DNA from: Ancylostoma caninum
Taxonomy: Eukaryota > Nematoda > Chromadorea > Rhabditida > Ancylostomatidae
Assembly: GCA_037903475.1 (NCBI GenBank)
Contig: JBAJFG010000290.1
Span: forward strand, 620,001 to 684,000
Reading direction: 5' to 3'
DNA: 64,000 nt
This document shows positions 1 through 9,779 of this stretch, piece after piece. Both the position numbers and the translations under genes were made by a program. The notes under the pieces are model-generated. The model saw nothing but the letters and a program-made list of their open reading frames with translations. It was not told where the DNA came from and ran no database searches. Within the stretch, counting starts at the first letter, position 1. Each line of letters begins with the position of its first letter.

Positions 1-132
1 TCGTCATCGTCTTCAGTAGGAGCATCAAGCCCACCAACCCGTAGAACCCTTCCACTCACAGAATTGCACCGTCGTCTCACTTCGCTCACGGATGAAAATG
101 TTATATTCCGGTATGCTTTTGTTGTTGTTTGA
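1..132 (+). CDS. Probable 3'-terminal coding fragment of an unidentified gene
   Basis: The frame starting at base 1 is open to a TGA at 130-132 and reads as Ser/Pro-rich sequence followed by a helix-like, charged stretch (PLTELHRRLTSLTDENVIF). Composition looks coding, but no family was recognised. CTTCAG at 11-16 could be an intron acceptor, in which case the exon begins at 17 in the same frame. A possible donor (CG|GTATGC) near 110 means the gene might instead continue downstream, but no convincing next exon was found. The gene would run off the left edge. Confidence 0.35.
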   Translation, partial: SSSSSVGASSPPTRRTLPLTELHRRLTSLTDENVIFRYAFVVV

Positions 133-1808
133 AAGCAGACTTGCTTCGTGGGACAGTTCCCTAACTGTTGCCTTTTTTTTTTGACCGATGCCACACCTCA
201 TGTAAAGTATAGCACCATGCTTGTGCGGCGTGCTTTTCGAGGCCGAGAAAAACGTACCTCTAATTGACGCCCACTGTAGCTTTAACCTGGAAAAACATCC
301 ACCACTGTGAGTGGTATGATGGTATGATGTAAGGAAGCTCAGAGTGTGAAAAGTAGAAAGTACCATCATTTTTGCAATTTTGGAAACGTTTCTGAACCTA
401 CGGGCCTTGTTTAGTTGTTTGGTTACCGGACTCTTTGACGCGCCAATGGGTTAAGAATCCGTCAGACTTCGACAACGTCATCGCTCCTAATTCTAGCGCT
501 GATATCAGTTCAGTTCGTATGAAAGTATTCTACCAATAACACCTGGTTTGTTTAGGGTAGCCGAGATTCTACTTACGCACCCAACCGCATCTACAATGTT
601 GTTGCCATCGAGGCCGAGTATCTCGTTCGATCTCACGTCAGCAGACGCTGCTCTTGTTGCTAAGCTAAGTCATGCGCTTATGAGCTGAGGATGTAAGAGA
701 GTTTCGAAGTGGAATGATTTGTTCCAAAGGAATTGTTAGCAGCGTTTTGATTCGTTTTTTTTTTCAAATATTTCCTAGTCTATGTTGTATAATATTGTTA
801 TGATCTTGTATACCTGAACAAACCTTCATAAAGAGACGTAATAAGTAAATGGGCGTGGCCTAGCCCTGTAAGTACATCCCTCTACACCTGGGATATCTAG
901 TATGTTTAGATGGGATGATTCACGTGCCAAATATCTATGTTGACTAATAATATTGAGTTTATAGTTGAGTTAGTACTGGTCTGTTTTTATTGTTGTGTAC
1001 TTTTATACTTTCATACTTTCCCCTTTCTATACCTTGATCCTATATTGGTGCCGTTCTCGCTCTCAGTTCCATCCGATTTTCTGGATGGAGTTCAATGCTG
1101 TAATGCTTGCCCGGTCAATTTTATTAGCGCGTCCACGCGTTCAGGTAGATGATCAACCCTGTTATCTCTGTGACGTCTAAAAACTGGTTCGTGTGATCAA
1201 GTCCACGTGATTATTCCTATATCTGCGTTTTACGGTTGAATGCTCATCATGCTAATTGGTTACTTAGATTACTTGCGCAAGTTTTTCATGTGACATATCT
1301 ACTGTTTGCCATACAAATGACTGTGTTCTAATTCTCATTTTCACCAAACATTCAATCGATACTCATATATTCTATGACATCTGCTGAATCTGCACGCTTT
1401 TGTGGGTGATACGCTGAGCAGAAATTATTCCCCGGTCAGCATACGTATCTGTGTTTATCTCTGTTTTGCCTAACCCTGCCCCCGTTTTGTGTTGTCGCTC
1501 AAATTGATGTTGTTGCTTTCTTTTTACTCGCTTACATGTATCACTAATGAATATTGATTAACTTGGTTCTTGTAGTCAGACATATAGTCATTTCTTGTTG
1601 ACATCGACAGAGACCGCCCCCCCCCCAATATCTGCTGCGGTGCGGGAGGAGGAGGGAAGGCTCACCATTGTTAGCAGTGCGTTTGTGCTTCGCTCCTAGT
1701 CATATAGAAGACTACACTGCTGGGGTACAGCACTACACATAGTTTTGATACGTATCGATTGTGGGCGGAACGAAACGGTGTTATCGTCAGGAGTATAGTG
1801 CTACTTGC
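133..1808. other. Non-coding stretch, possible 3'UTR then intergenic
   Basis: AT-rich sequence with no frame longer than about 70 codons and no recognisable domain. If 1-132 is a terminal exon, the first part is its 3'UTR, but no AATAAA signal was seen in the first 700 bases. A run of C at 1617-1626 is one of many poly-C/G runs in this window. Confidence 0.5.
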
Positions 1809-2025
1809 ACTAGATCCGTGCGTTTGACGCGTGTGCGCCTATGTGATGAAGGATAGGATCAGTCGCATCGCTGACGCAGATCAAACGCACGCATATGTAG
1901 CCTCGCAGTGGCGGCGCGTTTTCATTCCGGATGTTTACCCAGCTTTGAAGGGTCTTCAAGGAAAATCTCCCGCATATCTATGTGTGCATCTGACATGGAC
2001 CCACCTAGAATAGATTGTCCTTGTA
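1809..2025. mobile_element. MITE family A, diverged copy 1
   Basis: The left part has CGTGCGTTTGACGCG followed by a block resembling ATGAAGGATAGG(A/G)(C/T)(G/C)AGTCGCATCG. That internal block recurs in the copies at 11.9, 15.9, 16.6 and 36.9 kb. The right end reads CACCTAGAATAG, a diverged form of the family terminus CACCTAGTATA. The middle has drifted. A 60-codon open frame across it is an artefact of the repeat. Confidence 0.55.
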
Positions 2026-2647
2026 GCAGGGCGTGAATTTTATTGAAGAGTCGGAACCAATACCAAAGAACCTCGGTAAATTTCAGCTTATCGAGCTGTC
2101 TTGAATCGGAAGTCGGCAGAATTTTGCGCTGTAATGGTCTACTCGCATGAATTTTCGATAAGCTGTCCAGCCCAGAAACTGCCGCGAGCCCATAACTTTC
2201 TTTTGAGGAGAAGCACGCGTCTTCGTTACCTAGGAATGCCGAAAATATGCGTGTCTCTTGCGAAATAGGATTAGAGAATGGTCAGTTCTGAGTTCAGGAA
2301 GAATTTGTTCATTCAAAATAAAAGGGTAAAAGTGAGAAGCCTTAAAGCTCTTACTCTTGGTCGCCATCCGCCAAAGGCGTACTGACGACGGCAACAGATG
2401 ATCGACGTCGCCACTCATAGCTGATGCCGTCATCGAAAAAGATTATAGGCTTGCGTCATGCTAATACCTTCGTCGATGCCAAGCATGCGTAACAGTTGTC
2501 TCAAAATCTATCAAGTAGGAATCTACGTTTTAGTGACGACTGTGCCTTGATGCATCAGTTGACCGCTGCTCATCATTCATTTTGAGATGTGGCATGCATT
2601 TACTTTTCACTCAGATTCAAGAATGCTTTTCAAACGCCAACGGGGTC
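2026..2647. other. Intergenic, nothing recognised
   Basis: No coding frame, RNA or repeat could be supported here. Confidence 0.4.
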
Positions 2648-3165
2648 TATACAGGGTGGGCCATAAATACGGTAACTAGACGTGTTTTGCTTTCAAACGA
2701 GCATGTTCTTCCTTGGAATCATGTTCATTTAAAAGCTCGTCTCCGGACGTTTTACGAGGACAGTGCTCAGGAACTCGGATTGCTTCTGGTTCAGAAATAG
2801 GGAAACAATAAATTTTAGGACCTATTGGTTTTGTCGAGCGGCCACTCAATTGTATAGAACTAACTTAAGTGTACTAGTAGGTTTTCACGGCACCTGAGAC
2901 ATAAACTTCCTCAAAGGTCCAGTAGGGAACTTCAAAGATAAGAAACAAATTTTTACGCAACCACTTGCGCGCCGAGGCTTACGACTTCATTTGATGTCTA
3001 GGGCACTGATTCCTAGCAGGTGGAGGATATTTCTGGATGTTTTCTTCTACCATGTTCGCTGGGAGTTATTGAATATAAATCATGTGACAATGTTCCAAAA
3101 TGCTCTGATAATCATTTTCTGATCGACCTTTTGTTTGTTACCGAATTTTTGGCCCACACTGTATA
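2648..3165. mobile_element. Tc1/mariner-type non-autonomous element
   Basis: The left end reads TATACAGGGTGGGCCATAAA and the right end is its near inverse (TTTTTGGCCCACACTGTATA), giving imperfect terminal inverted repeats of about 20 bp flanked by TA. A CAG-type terminus with TA flanks is usual for Tc1/mariner-related elements. No transposase frame survives in the roughly 520 bp, so it is a deletion derivative or MITE. Confidence 0.6.
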
Positions 3166-4980
3166 TTCATTTGCCGACATCGCGAAGGTGGGGAGAAGAT
3201 GAGTGATGGAGCTAAGCAATACAGAAGTCAGCGCTTCACGTTTTTTTTTTCGAGAATTATAACAGCAATCCAATAACCACGGAAGGATAGAATATTTCGT
3301 TGACTCATGCTACCAACGTGCGCTACCGTGAACCAATATAAACGCAAGTTTCCTTGCTTTGGTGTGGAGCACAAGCCTCAGACGCTCCAGATGTGTCTGC
3401 ACTGCGGGGCGAACACGACTTTCGTCTGAGAGCAGTTTCCAGCAGTGCCAAGAAGCTATTTACGACTGAAAAGGTCTGCAATCCTCAATCTTATGAGGTA
3501 CATGGAGGGAATTGTGAGATTAACTCCCATCCGGAATTTTTGCTACATTTTTGAAGACAGAAGAGCTCCATTCATCTTCGTAGAAATGGAGGTCAAAATC
3601 GATGAGAATGTGCGTATATTAGGGTTTAAAGAATTAGCTGCATCCACGGCTACCAACCGCTATGTGAACCAAAACAAGAATTCTTCAGCTAGATGGAGTT
3701 CAGCCCATCAAAACCAAAATAATCTATGATTGGTGTCCTTCCGACCTGCTGGTATTCACCCTCGCCTCTGATTGGCTCGTCAACTGCACGGACATGAAAG
3801 TCCTTGACCTCACGATTCCGTGATGCTGGAAGAGTAGACCCGTTAGGGAAAAAAAAAACACCAGCATCCAATCTGATAAAAATCGTGCAAAAGCACGATC
3901 GAACCTCAGTGAAGGGCATGTCTCAAGCGTTTGAGGAATTAACGCGGGGCAAAAGGAGGAGAAGTCTAGCAAACCTAACTTTTTTTTCCATACGCGATAG
4001 TAAACTGTTTTTGAAAAACTCGTCCGCGGATGAGGTGCGATACATTTTCTGTGCGTGTTTTTATTGTAGAACAGGACTAATGCGCCATCCTGTACGTTTC
4101 GAACACTTGTGTTTGACCAGTCCACCAGTGTTTTGGAAGCGAATATACCTACAAGTTTTTTTTTTCAAATGGCTATAGCTGCGCGGTAGTAGAACACCAC
4201 TTCGCCGTTTGTTACAGCAACAGAAATAACATAATTCATCTCCATGTTCTTTCTTCGAGAAATGTGGTCATCGTCGACAGATAGTACTATTTTTTAGTGA
4301 TGTCCCGCCACCTCTGTAGTCGTGAAGCACCCGTTGAACGTTAACCTTGATTCTATAGTGATATAGCCAATTAAAATTGAAAGTAATGATGTTTGGCGTT
4401 CTCTTTGTTGTACCATCCACCCGCCCAGGGATGAAAATATGAATAGTTACTGAGATGCCACGCCTCTAATACAGAGTAAGCAGTACAATTTCCTGGACTG
4501 GGGTTCATGAAAGCATTGTCATGCGAAATCAGGTTAGCAAAGCAACTTTGACGTCCTGCATATCTCAACCCTAGATATTCTCTTGAATAGCCAGTCAGGC
4601 TAGCCATCAGGCCTTGCTTGGTTAACGTTTCATGAGCCCTAGCCGTGGCGTCCAATCAACGTCCCTTGCACAACGAGGTATGACTAATTAACCCCTACCG
4701 AAAGATGATGCATCGTAAATACAAAAATATGCTGGATGAAATAGGGATTGTGACGGGTCTCGGAAATTTCATGTATTTGGTGCTGATTTTTTCAGTAAAT
4801 TGAGTAATAAGTGCTAATGATATTTTGAGCTTGTTCCCCACTTTGTTCTTATAAAACGAGCATATTTGCAAGCGGGATGCGCAGTTCTCATGCAACTTCA
4901 ACAAATCTCTTGGAGGCACCACCCTAGAGGGGCTTCTGAATCGAGTCTGAGAATTTTGCATGAAAGGAATCTATACTAGC
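3166..4980. other. Intergenic, no supported gene
   Basis: Several open frames of 60-130 codons occur on both strands (for example 3445-3729 and 3804-4178 on +, 3724-4125 on -). They overlap each other, show no domain and no splice-site support, and are treated as chance. Confidence 0.4.
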
Positions 4981-4989
4981 TGTTATCAG

Positions 4990-5355
4990 GATGGTGTACG
5001 TGGTCCCGTGTAAAACTGCCAAAAAGCCGCTCAGGGTTTCCGCATCATTTTACTCCTTTGCTCGTCACGCATGAAGCGCAGTTTCTATTCTGTTAAGAAG
5101 CGGACAAGGAACTTTTATAAGGAGTTCGGAATTTTTCAGAAACTGCGTCTCCGGGAGTGAAATACTCAGGAAGCGCCTTGGGCTACACCCTGGCTCCGCC
5201 CACAAACTCCCCAAAATTTGGTGCTCGAAAGCGGGTTTTTCGGCAGTTTTATACGGAATCTCGTGCCACTGTGGTCTTCTGTAGCTTCTGGAAATTCCTT
5301 TCACATGAAGAGAAAAAGATGCTCAAATGGAATGGCGCCTTTAACTCCCTATAAG
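4990..5355. repeat. Interspersed TIR-type repeat family H, copy 1
   Basis: Contains GCTCGAAAGCGGGTTTTTCG followed by GCAGTTTTATACGGAATC. Near-identical blocks occur at 30870-30910 and, inverted, at 13190-13225. The inner part (GGCTCCGCCCACAAACTCCCC) is matched in reverse at 30640-30675. The left flank (CCGTGTAAAACTGCC) looks like the inverse of the GGCAGTTTT block, so the unit appears to end in inverted repeats. Confidence 0.5.
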
Positions 5356-5669
5356 TATCACCAACTCTTCTCAGAACCGTTGAAGGGAATATCATTCACT
5401 TCATCACAAACGAAACACGAGAAATTAACGAAGTTCTGTTCTGGCCTACATCTGCTCTTTTGAGCGAATTGGAGTACCCAGTAAAAAATGACATCTCAGG
5501 CTATGAGCGGCAGGGGATAGGCTGTGTGATTTCCGTTGAAAAAAAAAACAAATGCTATATACCTTCTCGGAAGATTGGAGCGTTCCGGAAACTTCAAAGA
5601 ATTCCTAACGCCGCCTGTACATACACTTGCCCAAAAGGCAACGTCTACAGATTGATTGTACCAATTCCC

Positions 5670-6090
5670 TTAAAGGCAGTGTGTCACCTCGTTTCGTGGG
5701 CTGAAAATACCAACAGACCCTTGACCTCCTCGTCACTCTAATTCCAAATATGTACGTCAAAGCCCATAAAAATGACGAAAACCCCGTTTTCGAAGGGTCC
5801 GAAAGTGCAGCTCACGGACCACCTGGGCGGAGCGGTCCGTGAATGTGCTGGCTGCCCGCCACGTCTGCACTGTTGACCAACACGTCTAGACGCGTCCGAT
5901 CGATGAGATCAACGGCTTCACGCGTCCACTCGGCTCGACAAACTGTTACAAACCCCGTCCCGAAAAAGTATGGTTAAAAGTATGGTTAAAAGAACAACAT
6001 TTTAGGTATACCGTTGGATTCAGCGTGTCCAGGAGATTCAGAATCTGGTAAAAGCTCAGACATGAAAACGAGGTGACACACTGCTTTTAA
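5670..6090. mobile_element. TIR element with TTAAAGGCAGTGTGTCACCTC ends
   Basis: The left terminus TTAAAGGCAGTGTGTCACCT (5670-5689) is inverted almost perfectly at 6066-6090, giving a TIR of about 25 bp around a 420 bp element. A GC-richer core at 5812-5955 (entered separately) resembles a dehydrogenase fragment. The TAAAGGCAGTGTC terminus also bounds the element at 31676-32250, so the two may share a transposase source. Confidence 0.6.
5812..5955 (-). pseudogene. Short-chain dehydrogenase-like fragment
   Basis: The minus strand gives about 47 codons ending at a TGA (5812-5814). The central segment EAVDLIDRTRLDVLVNSADV resembles the beta4 strand region of short-chain dehydrogenases/reductases, whose consensus is LDVLVNNAG. 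Only this part is present: no glycine-rich cofactor motif and no YxxxK catalytic motif can be seen, and the NNAG asparagine/glycine pattern is degraded. It lies inside a TIR element, so capture by a transposon is possible. Chance similarity cannot be excluded. Confidence 0.3.
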
Positions 6091-8952
6091 GTATTCCAAA
6101 CATACAAGCATCTCGGGCGAATCCACTGCTAAGAACTAGATCCAGCTGTGGACAGCATCCGAGGATTGCGGGCCTGATGACTCTCTATCAGCTGTAGAGG
6201 AGGGACAGCAGGTTGTTATGCGGCGCACCCTCGCTCTCATACTAGTATTGGTCGGTAAACAAGAAAATTGCACACATTTGCACCCATTCATTCCGCTTTT
6301 TTTCAGCGTTTTTGCAACGTGGCAATCCAATTTGCGTCGGATTGCAGCGATCCCTGGAAGTAGCTAGTACATAGAAACCCACTGTGACATGTGTATTCGC
6401 TGTCATTTAAGTCGATACGTAACGGAAATATCATTCATGTGTCAGATGTCCTTTTGTAAAGTTCTTTTCACATGAATGGACGCGCCCGTTTCTGCTCCGA
6501 TTCAAAGGCTGTTATGATAAGTAGTGAAAATTGTCATTTCCTTCTACTATCCGGCTCAATATTGATGCCGTACAGCGCAAATAGCCCTCGGAATACAATT
6601 ACGTTAGGGCAGTCAGCAGAGTTGTCACCGAAGCACGATTCAGTGAGAGAGCGCGACTTGCCAAGGGCTGGGAATTCCTAGCAATGGGGCAAAACCAGTA
6701 GAGAACCATAAAACTTCGTCTTTTGGAAATTCATGTAGAAAGGAATGAATAGATGGTGCAGCAGTTGTGAATGGCTCTAGAATAGCAATCGATAAAGACA
6801 GTCTTTTAGATTAGAAATTTCTTTTAGATACGAACTCAGAAAAACTGAACAAGTATAAACTGAACAAGCATTTCATCTATTTCCAGAAGGCTTCAATGCT
6901 AAACATTTCGCCCTTTCTGTTCCTTCATGACAATGATCCTTCATTTCTAGCCCATCTGACACTTGCAGCGAGAAATTTCTTTCGTTTGCCGACCGGTCAC
7001 TCGTCACTGTCGTAATATTGCAGAAAAAGGGCATGGACGATCATTTTCTCAACCTATCTTCAACAAATGAAGTGTGCACCAGTTCAAGCAATTTACAAGT
7101 TCATTTTTTCCAAGAGTAGCTCCTGCAGTACGTGATAACAGTGCGGTGCCAGACGCTACCCATTCGCCACTGTAGGATACCCAAGTAATCATTTCAGAGA
7201 TGGATTTTGCACCGGTAAGACTTAAAAAAAGCAAATGGTCGCTGAGACAGCAATGGCTACACGGTTTCGCTTTAATGCGCCATTTTTGGAATTTGCAACG
7301 TGCTCACGTGACATCGAAGCAGCGATGTCCTGTCTACTCACTAGACAAAGAGAAATGAGCATTTGAGATGGCTTGTTTTGGCAGAACGCACAGTTACCAT
7401 AGCGAAACATCCCACCAGACATGCAATAACATGCTAAGGCAAACTGCTTCTGCTCACCAGCCAGTGACTCTTTCTAACTGGCTATCAGCACAACGACAAC
7501 CAACCAAAAGCATTGCAATCACACTGAAATCACTTGTTTCTTTGTCCACACCTTATTCGGTAGTTCTCTCCTACAAATCGCCACGGATCCTCACAAAACG
7601 CTAACCCAGCTCTTTGGGAAAGCCTCTGCAAGTTGGGAGATTGTATGGGTAACTGCTTCGCAACAAATCAATGGCCTTCTGCGCGCTGCGCTCTGATAAC
7701 GTGAACCGTCGTGACTGCACCAACTCGTCAGTGCAGCTCATCGTCAGCTCTACGGTCAGCTATTCGCACTGGTCAGCCCTCTGTCCACATGGTGTCCTTC
7801 TTCGCGTCGATGTGCGTGTTCTCCCATCGTCTCACACCACGGCGGTGCGACTGACGACGATCGATCGCACCGCGGGGCTGTGCGTGGTGGTGGTCGCGGC
7901 GAGTGTTTGTGTGCTGCGTGTATGTCTGTGCGTATGTGTGTGTGATGTGCTACGTGCACATCCGCATACTATCGTTTTTCTTCTGTGTACGCCACGTCTT
8001 CTGATGACGTTGACGCGCAGTTGCCGTCATTACTTCAACGCTCACCTCAAAATGGCGTTGGCAGCGTCTTCTCGACGTTCCAACGCTCGCAACCCAGTTG
8101 ACGTCACAACAACGGCATGACCAACGTCGATGAACGTCGATGTGTCATCGTCGCAAACGACGCTCCACGCCGCATGTTGTCGGGCTCAGCGCCATACCGT
8201 AATCCGCAGATCATTAAATTACAGTACGGCGGCTGTGCCGGCATCCACGCAGAGCGCTTGAAGCAGAGACACTTTCTCCTTCACTTGCTATGCCTATAAA
8301 CCAACGTTTGCTAACGTGCTAGTGATGAACAACTAGAACAACATGCGCGAATGCACTTTTGGAATGCGCCATTAGATGAAAATAACGCGCTCCATCTCGA
8401 ATCATGCCTGCACCGCAATAACAAGAATGATTTCTCTGATATCCTCATCCTTGAATTTGGAGATTTTTTTTGCAAAAAGGCATCACCATCCGATTAAAGG
8501 ATCAATTTAAAAGTTATGGTGTTCTGAAACTTTTGATATAGGGAGATGCAAGGGTTCTTGAGCCATTCCACCTGAAGCACCCAAAATAACTATTGCCTCA
8601 TCTAATCAAGCCTATCAACAACTCATCAGACAAGCCCAGACCAGCACTTTCCCATAAATACAGACGATATTTTGCAAGAGTAGTCGTTAGGTTCCAGAAT
8701 CTGGAGCAAACGAGGGTAAACAGGAGTACAGACACACTTGACACCTCGCGGACGAAGGCTAAATTTCTGGATACTGCGTTCATATTTTCACATGCAAACT
8801 ATGGACTACAATGCTTAGTTATCATCAAACTGAGTGTTTCAGTCTACAGAATTGAACACCGTATTATTTGTTAATTTGAATTGATACCGTATATGAAGGC
8901 TAAGAAACGCAACTTTACGTACCTTCAATATTAAGGATTACCAGTATGTATG
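6091..8952. other. Upstream intergenic region of the SCM-like gene
   Basis: No supportable gene. 7670-8300 is relatively GC- and CpG-rich with a TG-rich run near 7915-7945. A 149-codon frame at 7671-8120 is Cys/Val-rich because of the TG repeat and is not considered coding. The GC-rich block could contribute to promoter function of the gene starting at 9286, but no core element was identified. Confidence 0.35.
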
Positions 8953-9226
8953 TACAGTGGACGGCAATGGTGTTGGCCCATTCGCGGCTTCGAGAAGGAC
9001 GCAGCGAGACCGCACCACGCGCGCCAGAATCGGTGTCGTCGTCGCTGGTATGCTATTTCTAGGGTCTTTTATTTCCGATTTGCTCGAAAATCTTTAAAAT
9101 CGGGTAGAAAAGTTGCTAGAAATTGCATAAAAGCAGCAGAATACATAGGTTACGGCGCGCGCGGTGCGGTTGCGTCGCGTCCATCTCGAGGCCGCAGATG
9201 GGCCAACGCCATTGATGCCCACTGTA
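8953..9226. mobile_element. Palindromic MITE immediately upstream of the SCM-like gene
   Basis: Begins TACAGTGGACGGCAATGGTG and ends with the inverse, CATTGATGCCCACTGTA. The terminal inverted repeats extend about 85 bp with mismatches (GTTGGCCCAT..GCGGC..TCGAGA on both arms). It is about 270 bp with CAGT-type ends starting at TA, as in mariner/pogo-related MITEs. Only about 60 bp separate it from the start codon at 9286. Confidence 0.7.
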
Positions 9227-9260
9227 TGTATGTATGTATGTACCTATGTAAATATGTAAA
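9223..9260. repeat. (TATG)n microsatellite
   Basis: TGTATGTATGTATGTATGTA followed by degenerate units. It abuts the MITE terminus and lies just before the pyrimidine tract of the trans-splice acceptor. Confidence 0.7.
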
Positions 9261-9269
9261 CTTTTCCAG
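9259..9269 (+). promoter_or_regulatory. Probable spliced-leader (trans-splice) acceptor
   Basis: AACTTTTCCAG ends 16 bases before the start codon at 9286, fitting the nematode TTTTCAG consensus. In-frame stops (TAG and TGA, 9271-9276) lie between it and the ATG. Trans-splicing of a leader here is inferred; a conventional intron with an upstream 5'UTR exon is the alternative. Confidence 0.5.
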
Positions 9270-9285
9270 ATAGTGACGTCGTCCG

Positions 9286-9779
9286 ATGGCCGACGTCGTT
9301 CCGGAAGCCGAAGAATTCGGTAACGATGTACCGATGGATCCCATAATGGAACGAGAGGGTAGCGAACATTCCGAAGAATTGGAGGTGAGCGAGACGTTTC
9401 TATGGGTCGGACTTCGTTGAGAATGCTTGCTTTTCTGGGGGGACTTATCAGTTTACTTAATTTTTTCTAGTAAGGTGAAGCATTGGTCTTCAGTTCATAC
9501 ATCGCAAGTGGCCTAAATTATTGAGTAAATTATATGATGGGCGTGGGATTACCCTTACCCTGTAGGATCACATCCGGCATGGAGTTAGGCTTTACCAAAA
9601 ATCCCAACAAATGCTTCTACCCACTTTCTTTATAGCTAAGTGAGGCTCACGATTCTGAAGGCCATCCTGACGACACCGGTGAAAATGAGGAACCAGCTGA
9701 ACAATTCAATCAAAATGCTGAGCCTGGTCCAGCAGAGCCCAAACATGCTCCCGAACCTTCTGCAGAGCAGTCATCGCCG
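9286..9779 (+). CDS. Scm: SCM-like exons 1-2: acidic N-terminal tail
   Basis: Exon 1 (33 codons) and exon 2 (48 codons) encode a Glu/Asp/Pro-rich, low-complexity tail (for example MADVVPEAEEFGNDVPMDP) with no fold recognised. Both end in phase 0 at strong donors (GAG|GTGAGC, CCG|GTAAGC). It is likely disordered. Confidence 0.75.

Noticed and set aside
3445..3729. 94-codon plus-strand frame
   Set aside because: No family features, no splice context and conflicting frames on the other strand.
7671..8120. 149-codon plus-strand frame upstream of the SCM-like gene
   Set aside because: Low-complexity Val/Cys region from a TG repeat, with no domain and an antisense frame overlapping. More likely promoter-proximal non-coding DNA.
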